From a virus: a DNA stretch of 41,808 nucleotides. The notes under the pieces are model-generated. The model was not told the DNA's origin. It made no database searches and was given only the letters and a program-made list of their open reading frames with translations. The stretch covers positions 1 to 41,808 of the IMG/VR virus record IMGVR_UViG_3300045135_001558, one strand, 5' to 3'. Of the stretch, positions 30,401 to 38,476 are shown piece by piece (the first letter of the stretch is position 1; each line of letters opens with the position of its first letter). Made by a program: the position numbers and the translations under genes.

Positions 30401-31054
30401 AAGCGCCGTACCGCGCCCAAGCCGAAGCGGCGTACTCCACCAAGACCAAGGAGGCGTACCCCACCAAGGCCAAGGCCGCGTACCCGATCAAGGCGTTCTC
30501 GTTCGGGAATCGGTCTGGCAGAGGGAGGAATTGTAGATATTTCTTATGATGGATTTATTGAACCGTTTGAGGACGGTACCTTGGAAAGCAGCGGCGCAGT
30601 AGATGATCGGGTTGCCTTGATAAAGCCTGAAATTTCAGATGTTTCCCCAGAGAACCTAGAGTTTCTTGAGCAGATCAAGGCTGCCTTGAGAAACCCTGAA
30701 AGTGCCGTATCTCAAAAAATTATTGATGCAGCAAGGCGTCTTTTTGGCGAAGACTTCTTACGTGACATGGTTATGGAAATGTCTACCTCGGGTATGGACC
30801 CAGAGGTAGAAGAGGGCGACGACATGGATCGCCTTGTAGAAATGCAGTTTCGCCAGAACCTAGCAGAAGGTGGCCCCGTAAAGATTGGGGCTGCAGTCGC
30901 GCCCAAAGAGTATGTGCTCACCGCACGACAAGTGAAGAATATCGGCGGAGGGAGTGCCGACGAGGGCGCACGGCGACTCAAGGAATTTGCACGGACTGTA
31001 GATGTTGTGGGCAGTAAAACAGATAGCCCTCTAAATATTAATATCGGTAAATAA
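27416..31054 (+). CDS. Giant low-complexity basic protein, internal virion candidate (1212 aa)
   Basis: Residues 22-76 are five tandem 11-residue repeats (GGGMYGMPYMA type). A Gly/Ala-rich segment (residues about 100-190) with hydrophobic stretches follows, then a Pro/Arg-rich disordered part. Residues about 622-1031 are Lys/Arg/Pro-rich: repeated TPGTRDPVVQPP modules, about 18 RTPPKR-type units, six RTATPKK-type units and a final RSRRSRSG. The C-terminus is acidic and globular (ENLEFLEQIKAALRNPESAV) and carries a GGIVDI motif. TPKK-type repeats bind AT-rich DNA grooves in histone tails, so DNA binding in the head is inferred. No homologue is recalled for the whole. Confidence 0.72.
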   Translation: MNRSNFPKEMSYAEGGMYGYAGGGMYGTPYMAGGGLYTIPQMNGGGMYGMPEMAGGGMYTMPYMAGGGMYGMPYMAGGGITTLPGYGFGGFLRGLSKVAAVASFFPGPHQAVTVPLAAASGAIGGAMDDGGIEGAIKGGAEGFIGAKAGKSVAGSAGKGGFDFGKVLDVATDPRFLSLAGPLLGEALSGVGSGEIGDVTLDMSTPQRVMPSYAQDRMGTSTGPSRQAQGYATLPSRQEGGMMPDGRLFDMAPEGFPSVRPEMPAPGPARAPVMAPLYDLPSPDRRVPVRRSDLPDPDTVYRTDGGGRRAMRRDVPTLRPDMPAPGPVRGPVRESRPSRIPSRPSSQTARREEEMGELESRVAPRPATITPQRIPEGEDRYRFGDRPTAEEERMSQRFGTRDEFGDPDESERIENIRAIQRNVPKDDITSIDNTVVESVSPYDPSPPAFDFRQQRPPAPTSTTVAPVTSTFTPQPYEITDIPDWYRAGLMPETALTGPQPAPVQGDPFSVFEGVEAQPTQPIPEPDMSFLQGPQQGPQRVMPRYAQSITPPPAPMAPRPRPVAPPSAVPQPRPIRPPAITDRPRPRPIQPPGGPDQPRPRPIRPQPIREKPKPIRTQPIVEPPRKKKRTPKKKKDSVIRTPGTRDPVVQPPRKKKKKRDAVIRTPGTRDPVAQPPKKRAPRISTPDRIARPPKKKKKKRDAVIRTPGTRDPVVQPPRKRAPKKRTPPKRAPKKRTPPKREPRIGTPGTRDREADRPRSPRVSTPDRVARPPKKEPPKASRPDRPAQPPKKRAPAKRAPRIGTPGTRDRPARPPKERSPYIHRGRSDRVSRPDRPARPPKKKKRITTPRPTRRTPPKRTPPKRTPPRRTPPRRTPPRRTPPKPRSPSPTPPPRKRTPPKRTPPKRTPPRRTPPKRTPPKRTPPRRTPPKRTPPTPRTPPKRTPPKPRRTDIGSLPKRRTTTPKKRTATPKKRTTTPKKRTATPKKRTATPKKRTTAPKRRTAPKPKRRTPPRPRRRTPPRPRPRTRSRRSRSGIGLAEGGIVDISYDGFIEPFEDGTLESSGAVDDRVALIKPEISDVSPENLEFLEQIKAALRNPESAVSQKIIDAARRLFGEDFLRDMVMEMSTSGMDPEVEEGDDMDRLVEMQFRQNLAEGGPVKIGAAVAPKEYVLTARQVKNIGGGSADEGARRLKEFARTVDVVGSKTDSPLNINIGK
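27479..27643 (+). repeat. Five tandem 33-bp repeats in the coding region
   Basis: Five exact-length copies encode GGGMYGTPYMA, GGGLYTIPQMN, GGGMYGMPEMA, GGGMYTMPYMA and GGGMYGMPYMA. Bases vary more than residues, so the protein sequence is under selection. Confidence 0.85.
29966..30248 (+). repeat. 18-bp coding minisatellite (RTPPKR units)
   Basis: Tandem and near-tandem units encode RTPPKR, RTPPRR or close variants, interrupted once by a Ser/Pro-rich spacer (PRSPSPTPPPRK). Neighbouring DNA copies differ at synonymous sites, although several adjacent ones are identical, suggesting recent slippage or recombination. Confidence 0.8.
30281..30406 (+). repeat. Six 21-bp coding repeats (RTATPKK units)
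   Basis: Six consecutive units encode RTTTPKK, RTATPKK, RTTTPKK, RTATPKK, RTATPKK and RTTAPKR. Each carries a TPKK-like motif known from histone H1 tails. Confidence 0.85.
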
Positions 31055-31056
31055 TT

Positions 31057-32685
31057 ATGGACCCGGAACAACAAGCAATTGGTGATGCGGCAGTTGCTGA
31101 AATAGTTAGGTCTGTTGTTCAGCAGGCTGACCGTCGCCCACGCACACTGGATGTAGATGTTGAGCCGCCGCCCAAGAGGGGGCTTCGGGCACTCATGGCC
31201 TACCTCAGTACAGTAATGGACCCAAGCTACATGAGTCCGGGCGACAGGCAGGTTCTGGAAAACCAACAACTTCGCAGGGCTCGGGATGAGTTTGCTCGTC
31301 GCCAAGCCATGAAAAGGCCCTTGCCGCCTCTTTACACCTCCGAAACAGCAGAGATGTTGACCCCGGAGGAGATTGAAGAGTTTGGTATTGAAGTTGGGAT
31401 GAATGACGGTGGCATGATTCCGTCCTATCAGCAGGGTGGGGCTACCTTCCCTCTCGACACGGCACAATTTGAAAGACAAGAAACTTTTCTTTCTCCCGAG
31501 GTTGCCCCGTTTTATGCCCAGTTGACGGATCGCATTTACAATGAAGCAATGCGTCCGTACCAGCCATATGGCGGTCAGCGTCTTGCAGGCTTTACTGCTC
31601 CAGAGCAGGCGGCTATGCGCGGCGTGTACTCATATGGGATGGGTGGAGGCCCTGCTGAGATGGGCATGGCCCAAAGATCCCTGATGGGTGCGATGTCAGG
31701 GTATGGTGGGATCGGATACGAAGGTACTGCCGGTGCACTCGACCCGTATATGTCGAGCTACATGCAAGCAACCATTGATCCTGCCATTCGGGATATCCGT
31801 CGTGAGTCTCAGCGACAGATGCAGTCCCTTGGTAGTCAGGCAGGAAGAGCGGGAGCCTTTGGTGGCTACCGACATGGGCTTGGCGAACAGGCACTTCGGT
31901 TGGGCACAATGGAGCAGATTGGCGATGTCACCGCTCGTGGCAGGCAGCAGGCGTTCCAGAATGCACAACAGGCTTTCGCTCGTGACAGAGCGGCCCGTAT
32001 GGCCGCAGCACAGGGCCTCTATGGAGTTGGTGGTGGGCTTGCAAGCCTTGGCCAACAGCAACAGCGCATGACCTTTGATCGCTTTGGTCAGATGCAAAAT
32101 GTTGGTCAACAGGCCCGCAACCTACAACAACAGTCTCTGGATATTGGGTACCAAGATTTCCAGAACAGACTGAATCAGGAGCGGGGTAACATTGGGTTTG
32201 CCCTTAATGCCTTGGGTCAGCTTCCGTACCGTAGCACTACGATGACCACCGGAGGCGCGGGTGCTTCTGGTCCGTCTGCGGGACAGAGGTATATGGGCGC
32301 GCTGTTGTCTGGGGCTGGAGTTTATAACCAGTTCCGTAACCAACAGCAGCCCGCCGGTACAGATTTTAAAAAAACTCCTACGACCTACCCCGCACCTAGC
32401 GGCTCTATTCCAAAGGGCACGTCGGCAGGGCGTCCACTACCAAACGCACTTAACACTGCCAATCCGGGCTTCCTGAACCAAAACCCAGCCACTAGATCTC
32501 CTCTTTCAATGGTCCCTAGCCAAGATACCGGCGTCTTTAACCCTCAAGCGGCCATGCTTTACCAAGGGCCATCTTCAACGGGGCCGGTAGGGTTCTCCGA
32601 CAACCCACAAATTCGCGCTAGGCAGAATGCACAAATGAAAGCCCAATCGGGGGGCATGCCATCCGGTCAGTATAAGGGGGTCTAA
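31057..32685 (+). CDS. Internal virion/ejection protein candidate (542 aa)
   Basis: An N-terminal helical region (LRRARDEFARRQAMKRPLPP) and a GGMIPSYQQGG motif lead to a long Gln/Ala/Gly-rich helical part with repeated GxxG turns (MAQRSLMGAMSGYGGIGYEG, GSQAGRAGAFGGYRHGLGEQ, NVGQQARNLQQQSLDIGYQD). This composition resembles P22-type ejection proteins, which are Ala/Gln-rich and leave the head with DNA. The C-terminus is Pro/Ser-rich and disordered. No enzymatic motif is seen. Confidence 0.65.
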   Translation: MDPEQQAIGDAAVAEIVRSVVQQADRRPRTLDVDVEPPPKRGLRALMAYLSTVMDPSYMSPGDRQVLENQQLRRARDEFARRQAMKRPLPPLYTSETAEMLTPEEIEEFGIEVGMNDGGMIPSYQQGGATFPLDTAQFERQETFLSPEVAPFYAQLTDRIYNEAMRPYQPYGGQRLAGFTAPEQAAMRGVYSYGMGGGPAEMGMAQRSLMGAMSGYGGIGYEGTAGALDPYMSSYMQATIDPAIRDIRRESQRQMQSLGSQAGRAGAFGGYRHGLGEQALRLGTMEQIGDVTARGRQQAFQNAQQAFARDRAARMAAAQGLYGVGGGLASLGQQQQRMTFDRFGQMQNVGQQARNLQQQSLDIGYQDFQNRLNQERGNIGFALNALGQLPYRSTTMTTGGAGASGPSAGQRYMGALLSGAGVYNQFRNQQQPAGTDFKKTPTTYPAPSGSIPKGTSAGRPLPNALNTANPGFLNQNPATRSPLSMVPSQDTGVFNPQAAMLYQGPSSTGPVGFSDNPQIRARQNAQMKAQSGGMPSGQYKGV

Positions 32686-32690
32686 TTAAT

Positions 32691-34586
32691 ATGCCAAATC
32701 TTATTCAGTTACAGAGAGAAATAGAGGGCCTCTCCGACAGAAGGCTTATTGACGAGCTTTCGTCTCCAACAATTTATGCTGGCCACGAGGCTACACTTGC
32801 CACTGAACTAAAAAAGCGTCAGAAGTATCGCGAAGACTATGAGGCCCGCATGGCTCAGGTTCCGCAAGACACAATTAAAGACCAGTTAATTAATAAAGCC
32901 TTGCAAGGTATTGGCTCTATTCCGCAGACGGCACCAACACAGCCGATGCCTGCGGCTATGGCCATGGCACAACAGCCTATGCAGGGCGGCATGCCTATGC
33001 AGGGTGGGATGCAACTCCCCATGGGAGCTATGGCTCAGGGTGGGATTGTTGGGTATCAGAATGGTGGCCTTACAGACCCTGAAGATGAGGAAGAGGGTTT
33101 TAAGCCCGGACCCATTTTGCGTGGTGCGTATGATGTTTATGAATTCGGAAGGGAGAATCCGGCAATCGGCATCCCTGCTGCCGCTCTTGCAACAAGGTTT
33201 GGTCTCCGGAGAGCTAGGAAAGCTTACGGCGCGGGTCAGGGAATCTTGGCTCAGGCTCCGAGGGTGGCTCAGACACTCAGAGATGCAGTAAAAGGTGGAA
33301 GTGGTTTTATAGCAGGTCCACGCGGTGTTGCCCCTCGAACCCGCGGTAGAGCTATCGGTGAACTTGCAGACATGGTTGAAAGCGGTCTTGGGAAACTTGG
33401 ACTTTGGACCCTTCTCCCCGGACTCCTTTACGGTGTTGACCAAGGATTTGCTGACTCCGACGAGGATGAAGAAGTCGGAGATGTCGAAGGTGGAATGATT
33501 TTGCCAGACAGTATATTTGGTTCATTCGGCGGCAGCGGTGCTGATATGCCTAGCGACATGCCCGTGGGTGTGTCCCCAGACATTCAAAATATGATCTTGC
33601 AGCGAATTCAACAGCAAGGTCAACCAACCGCACAAAGCAGGGCTCTCAGAGAATTTCTTGAGCAGAGGGCTCAAGAAATCGGGGGTCGCTCTTCTCGGTT
33701 TGAAGACATTACCAGCCAAATGACAGACCTTGAGATGCAACAGGCTCAACTTGCGGCTGACTCTATGAGGGCTATGCGCGAGCTATACCAAACTGACCCT
33801 GAAGCAAGGCGGCGCGATGAACAGACGCGACTTCTCCTTGGCTTGGGTGACGTTGTTGCACAGGGGCGTTTTCAGGAAGGTGGTATTGCAGGAGGTGTTT
33901 CTAGGCTTGGTACAGGGCTTATGGACATGCGGCGAGAAGAGGCGGATCGGGAGCGGGAGTTTGCCATTCGGATGGCAGAGCTTGATACCGGAGCCCAAGG
34001 CGCTCTCCTAGAGGGCCGTCGTCGCATTCTTGAAATTGAAAACCAACGCATCCGGGGCGAGATCAGTGATCAAGACGCGGCTGATGCGGTAAGCCTTGAG
34101 ATCCTGAAGATGGAGGCAGATCAAGCCGTTCAGGGACAAGACGTTCAAAATCTTATTGCCCTGCTTGGGTTGCAAATACAAGCGTCTGCTGCACAGGCGT
34201 CAGCCCAACGGCAACTACGCGGAATACCCGACGAGCTGGCTGCATACTTGCTCGATAGCACCAACGCTGAAGGTACTATTGGCGGCATTCCCGACCTTAA
34301 CACATCAGATGGTCGTGATGCCCTAGAAGACAAAGGGCTTGAGAGAATCCTCGGGGAGATCAATAGAGTTCGGGATACAATACGGGTGCTTTCTGGAGGA
34401 AACCAATCAGCCCTTAATGACGCGATGAGGCTTTTTGGACGGGAGCTTGCAAGAAGGGGATACACTACAGGAACTGGGCTTAGGGAAGAAGGATTGGACC
34501 GCGGAAACCCAGATATTGATTTAAATGGAAACGCAGACGGTGGCTCTATAGACCTGTCTTTTAATAAGCTTGTCCCACAACCCTGA
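32691..34586 (+). CDS. Internal virion protein candidate with GGIVGYQNGG motif (631 aa)
   Basis: A helical N-terminus (LIQLQREIEGLSDRRLIDEL) precedes a Met/Gln/Gly-rich stretch and the motif MAQGGIVGYQNGG (about residue 115). A hydrophobic segment (IGIPAAALATRFGLRRARKA) and another (LGLWTLLPGLLYGVDQGF) may insert in membranes. The second half is a long charged coiled coil (residues about 320-500). It is probably ejected or internal; GGIV-type motifs also occur in both flanking genes to the left. The function of that motif is unknown. Confidence 0.65.
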   Translation: MPNLIQLQREIEGLSDRRLIDELSSPTIYAGHEATLATELKKRQKYREDYEARMAQVPQDTIKDQLINKALQGIGSIPQTAPTQPMPAAMAMAQQPMQGGMPMQGGMQLPMGAMAQGGIVGYQNGGLTDPEDEEEGFKPGPILRGAYDVYEFGRENPAIGIPAAALATRFGLRRARKAYGAGQGILAQAPRVAQTLRDAVKGGSGFIAGPRGVAPRTRGRAIGELADMVESGLGKLGLWTLLPGLLYGVDQGFADSDEDEEVGDVEGGMILPDSIFGSFGGSGADMPSDMPVGVSPDIQNMILQRIQQQGQPTAQSRALREFLEQRAQEIGGRSSRFEDITSQMTDLEMQQAQLAADSMRAMRELYQTDPEARRRDEQTRLLLGLGDVVAQGRFQEGGIAGGVSRLGTGLMDMRREEADREREFAIRMAELDTGAQGALLEGRRRILEIENQRIRGEISDQDAADAVSLEILKMEADQAVQGQDVQNLIALLGLQIQASAAQASAQRQLRGIPDELAAYLLDSTNAEGTIGGIPDLNTSDGRDALEDKGLERILGEINRVRDTIRVLSGGNQSALNDAMRLFGRELARRGYTTGTGLREEGLDRGNPDIDLNGNADGGSIDLSFNKLVPQP

Positions 34587-34591
34587 CGCAT

Positions 34592-37500
34592 ATGTCTGTA
34601 CAGGAGAGATACAGAGAGCTTCGTCAACAAGGCTTGTCACACGAGGAGGCTATTGATCGAATCAACAGCCTTTTTGCAGGGTCTCGTAGTAGGTCGGAAG
34701 ACGGAGCGCTTTCGTCTATTGGCGAGTTCTCACAAGGTCTAGCCTTGGGTGGAACAAGGGCTCTGACAAGTCTAGGTGAAGGCTTTGGACAGATACTAGA
34801 CATTGTGGGTGCCGATGTAATCGGAGAGGGGCTTAAAGATGTCTCGCGAGACGTAGAATCTGAGGCTGAAGAATTTTTTACACCTGAAGGCACCGCTGGT
34901 GCAGCCGGTGAGCTTGTTGGAAGAATCGGGGGTGAGGCCGCAACGACTCTAGGAACGTTGGGGTTGAGCAGGGCCGCTTCACTACGGTATGCCCCACAAG
35001 CCCTTAAAACCCTTCAGGACATGACAAGGGGTTCTAGGGTTCGCTCCGCGATTGCTGCATCGGTGCTTGAGTCCCCCCTCTCTTTAGCTAGAGCTAGTTC
35101 TTATGCTGAAAGACAGGGCACTGACTTTGGTAGAGAACTGGGCATTGAGCTTCTTGGATCTGCTTTTGGTGGCGCGTTTTCTAGCACCGCTAAAGCTGCT
35201 CGACCGCAAGTGTCTGACAGTCTTTTTGGTTCTGTCAGATTGGGCACCTATGAAGAAGCTGGAACACGGCCCGGAAGGCTATTAAACCCCAGAGAGAGGG
35301 CTGCTGCACAGATATTTGATCAGTATCTTCCTATAAGAAAGTTTGCTAGGGCGGCAACTCCCGGAGACATAAGCGCCGAACGAAGAATTTCTGGACTTAT
35401 TAGTCAGATGCTTGGTTCGACACAAGCCGGATACGAGTACCTGAAGAGGGGTGGGCCTGCTCTTAAGCTTTCTCAGGCTTTTGCCCCGTGGCTTCGAGCA
35501 AATCGAAATAACTTGCAGGCCATTAACAAAGCTGCATTGATCCGTCGCGAAATGGTGCTTCGCGCAAACGGTCTTGGCTCAAGAATGGCTAACATTGGCA
35601 ACAAAGAACTTCAGGAAATGCACCGAACAGTTTTAAACAACCCTGAACTCAAAAAAGCCACCGACGAACTACAAGAATTTTTTAGGGAAAATTTAAGACT
35701 CCAGAGAGACGAGGGCATCGTCCGCTTGGATGAGTACGATGCAATTGTAAAATCGTCTATTGCTGACGGGGTTGACGACTACTACACACCAATGATCCGG
35801 GCACGGTCCAGAGAAGACGTAACCTCCCCGGCATTCGTGAGAAGGACTGGAAGTGCATTTCAGACAAGAAGCACTGTTCGGCCAATAGATCAAGACGTTG
35901 TGTCGAGGGACCCCTTAGTTTCTCCGGTAGACATTTTGCCCATAGAAACCATGAGGGTGTTCGATAATGTCGCCACAAAGAGGGTGGGTGATGGGATTGC
36001 AACTCTGATTGAGCAGACTCCGAACAAAGAACTAGACGGAATTATTCGTTTGGCCACAAGAGATGATCTGTCTGAAGCTTCTGGGAGGATCTGGAGGCAC
36101 AAGTCATACAATAAGGAGTTTGAAAATCTTGTAGACGAAGATGGCTTCATAAACTATGTGGTCGAAGACCCCGATTTGTTTGAGGCGCTGACCCGACAGT
36201 CTCCCGAGGCTGCGGGGATAATGACCGACATTTTAAAAAAGGTGGCGAATCTCAAAAGGCAAAGCATTACACTCTTGCCGGACTTTGCGGTCCTGTCTGT
36301 TCTTCGCGACTTGCCGCTTTATGCGGTACAAAGGGCTGTTCAGAGGGGGCCAGAGGCTGTGGGCGAGTCTCTTGTCGGGGGCACGACTGGTTTTGCCGTA
36401 GGACTTTCAGGAGAGGGCACTGAAGAAGAAAAGCTAACGCGGGCGCTGCAATTGGGGGCCGCAGGACTAGGCGTTGGGGTATTAGCCAGACCCACCGTAG
36501 AGGTTGCCCGTGCCGGAAAAGCTATTGCTGGCGCACGCTTGGCCAATAGAGACATAAATACTCTAGCAAATACTTCTCGCACATCTTCTGAGATTCTTTC
36601 TGGTTTAGGGAGAAGCCTTGGTATTGATCCGGGCGAATGGAATGAGTTTGTCAGGCAGGGTGGGCTAACTGTAGGTCTTTCATACGGCAAAAAAGACGCA
36701 GAGAAACTTGTTGCTGGCCTTATGAACAAGGACGAAAGGAACACTCTCCGCTCTACCTTGGGTGGCGTCAAAGAAGCCCTAGAAACCATCGGAATGGTGG
36801 CTGAGAATGCCCCCAGACTAGCGATGTACAGGGCTATGCGTTCTGGTGCAGCGTCGAAACTCCCCGGATCTAGTGTTCAGGAAGCAATCTGGTCTGCTCA
36901 GGATGTTACGTTGCCCTTTGCACTTAGGGGATCAAATAAAACCGTTCAGACCATTGCCCAGATAACGCCATTTTTTAATGCAACACTTCAGGGGTACTCA
37001 AAACTGTTCAGGCTCTTTAGGGGGGACCCTTCTGAGCCTGCACTGAAGGGTGCCTCACAGAGCATGTTGGCTATGGGCACGGCAATGACTGCACCAACCG
37101 TTGCCCTGTGGTCTGTCAATAAAGACAATCCAGAATATTGGGACCGTCCTCTTTGGGAGAGAAATCTTTTCTGGCTTATACCCAAGCCGGAAGGTGGCTT
37201 TTTCCGCGTACCCAAGCCGTTTGAGCTTGGCTACGCCTTTGCCTCTCTGCCCGAAAGGGCGCTCGACGCTTGGGCGCAAAGCGGAAAGATCGAATCCGCA
37301 GTTCCTCCGGGCACTGACGCTGCCAGTGAGATTACAAAGAGCCTTGTTGATTTTGCAAAAAATCCACTAACAGGGACGCTTCCTATACCCGCAGCCCTTC
37401 AGCCTTTAATGGAGCAGGCCGTCAACAGGGACCTGTTCAGGTGGAAGCCAATCGTTCCAGAGTATCTTGGTGTACGTCCTTCGGCTCGTCAGACAACGCC

Positions 37501-38053
37501 AACAACTCCAGTTTTGGCAAACAAGATTGGTGAACTGACAAACATTTCACCTCTCCGGGTAGAAGCATTGATACAGAGCCTTGGCGGTACTGTGGGTCGT
37601 AGGGCTATGCAGCTTGTGGACATTGCAGGTACAGCCACCGACTCACCAACACCGGCATCAAAGCTCACCCCCGCAGAGCGGCTTGCTCAGGTTACGGGTG
37701 CAACAAGATTTAATACACAACAATACGACATTGGTAATATTGAGTACTCTGCGTGGAACATTCTCAATAATGCTAAAACTGTTGAAGATGAGTACAATCG
37801 CATGGTGCGTAGCGGAGTAGCCGCTCAAGCCCTCGAAAACTATAAAGAACAGTACGAGGATGAGCTAAACATTGCCAAAGCCAGCAAGGGCCTGCTTCGC
37901 GAAATGAGAAATATTAGACAGAGAAGAAATTCTCTTTTGCGCAACCAGAACATCCCAGAAAGAAGGCTCCAGACACAACTCAATCTGGCCTCGACACAGG
38001 GCAGAAAGGCCGGAGAACGAGCCTTCAAACTTATCGACAGGGTTGCCCGATGA
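34592..38053 (+). CDS. Large ejection/polyvalent protein with LPD38-like region (1153 aa)
   Basis: The start is an amphipathic helix (QERYRELRQQGLSHEEAIDR). The middle (residues about 560-1000) shows landmarks of the large polyvalent protein-associated LPD38 family: LLPDFAVLSVLRDLPLYAVQ, VAENAPRLAMYRAMRSGA, IAQITPFFNATLQGYSKLFR and YWDRPLWERNLFWLIPKPEG. Several amphipathic helices and Ala/Gly-rich segments suggest membrane or pore roles, as expected for proteins injected with phage DNA. LPD38 function is unknown to me beyond its occurrence in phage polyvalent proteins. Binding site weak. Confidence 0.72.
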   Translation: MSVQERYRELRQQGLSHEEAIDRINSLFAGSRSRSEDGALSSIGEFSQGLALGGTRALTSLGEGFGQILDIVGADVIGEGLKDVSRDVESEAEEFFTPEGTAGAAGELVGRIGGEAATTLGTLGLSRAASLRYAPQALKTLQDMTRGSRVRSAIAASVLESPLSLARASSYAERQGTDFGRELGIELLGSAFGGAFSSTAKAARPQVSDSLFGSVRLGTYEEAGTRPGRLLNPRERAAAQIFDQYLPIRKFARAATPGDISAERRISGLISQMLGSTQAGYEYLKRGGPALKLSQAFAPWLRANRNNLQAINKAALIRREMVLRANGLGSRMANIGNKELQEMHRTVLNNPELKKATDELQEFFRENLRLQRDEGIVRLDEYDAIVKSSIADGVDDYYTPMIRARSREDVTSPAFVRRTGSAFQTRSTVRPIDQDVVSRDPLVSPVDILPIETMRVFDNVATKRVGDGIATLIEQTPNKELDGIIRLATRDDLSEASGRIWRHKSYNKEFENLVDEDGFINYVVEDPDLFEALTRQSPEAAGIMTDILKKVANLKRQSITLLPDFAVLSVLRDLPLYAVQRAVQRGPEAVGESLVGGTTGFAVGLSGEGTEEEKLTRALQLGAAGLGVGVLARPTVEVARAGKAIAGARLANRDINTLANTSRTSSEILSGLGRSLGIDPGEWNEFVRQGGLTVGLSYGKKDAEKLVAGLMNKDERNTLRSTLGGVKEALETIGMVAENAPRLAMYRAMRSGAASKLPGSSVQEAIWSAQDVTLPFALRGSNKTVQTIAQITPFFNATLQGYSKLFRLFRGDPSEPALKGASQSMLAMGTAMTAPTVALWSVNKDNPEYWDRPLWERNLFWLIPKPEGGFFRVPKPFELGYAFASLPERALDAWAQSGKIESAVPPGTDAASEITKSLVDFAKNPLTGTLPIPAALQPLMEQAVNRDLFRWKPIVPEYLGVRPSARQTTPTTPVLANKIGELTNISPLRVEALIQSLGGTVGRRAMQLVDIAGTATDSPTPASKLTPAERLAQVTGATRFNTQQYDIGNIEYSAWNILNNAKTVEDEYNRMVRSGVAAQALENYKEQYEDELNIAKASKGLLREMRNIRQRRNSLLRNQNIPERRLQTQLNLASTQGRKAGERAFKLIDRVAR

Positions 38054-38472
38054 CGCAGGACGACAAAGAAGAAGCCCACCAAGTTTGGCACCTGAGAAGG
38101 GAACTAAAGAAAGGTGACGCTGTTTGGGGCGAACTGTATAACAAGAAAGACGGTCACTCGTTTCACAGCATAGAGAACTCAGAAACGTTGATTCCAGAAG
38201 GGCTGCATCCCTGCATTAAAGATTACTACCATCGTGGCGACTACCCGACGTTTGAGATCATCGTTGAGGGCAGGGACCGCTTGCTCTTCCATGCGGCCAA
38301 CTATGCGAACGAGCTTGAGGGTTGCATTGCTCCGGGCAAAGACCGAGGCGAAACAGAAGACGGACGGCTTGCGGTGTGGAATAGCAAGAAGGCGTTCAAC
38401 GAATTTTGGGATATCGTAAAAGACGAAGAGTCATTTCTGCTTTTAATTAAAAACGAAACAGAGTCAGGGTAA
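38050..38472 (+). CDS. DUF5675-like phage protein (140 aa)
   Basis: The ATG overlaps the previous stop (ATGA). The pattern VWGELYNKKDGHSFHSIENS, LIPEGLHPCIKDYYHR, FEIIVEGRDRLLFHAANYAN and LEGCIAPGKDRGE follows DUF5675, a small domain of unknown biochemical role found in phages and type VI-like contexts. Its His/Cys pattern (LFHAANYA, GCIAPG) is suggestive of an L,D-transpeptidase-like fold, but this is speculation. It opens the small-gene cluster next to lysis candidates. Confidence 0.72.
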   Translation: MTQDDKEEAHQVWHLRRELKKGDAVWGELYNKKDGHSFHSIENSETLIPEGLHPCIKDYYHRGDYPTFEIIVEGRDRLLFHAANYANELEGCIAPGKDRGETEDGRLAVWNSKKAFNEFWDIVKDEESFLLLIKNETESG

Positions 38473-38476
38473 CATC

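Noticed and set aside
29197-30420. Long minus-strand open frame (407 codons) opposite the giant basic protein
   Set aside because: It is a by-product of the repeat composition: it reads as monotonous Gly-Val-Arg-Leu repeats, has no ribosome binding site, and lies against a well-supported gene.
26177-38053. Tape-measure protein
   Set aside because: The large genes lack the long uniform heptad helix expected, and there is no tail tube or tail completion set, so internal-virion proteins of a short-tailed phage fit better.
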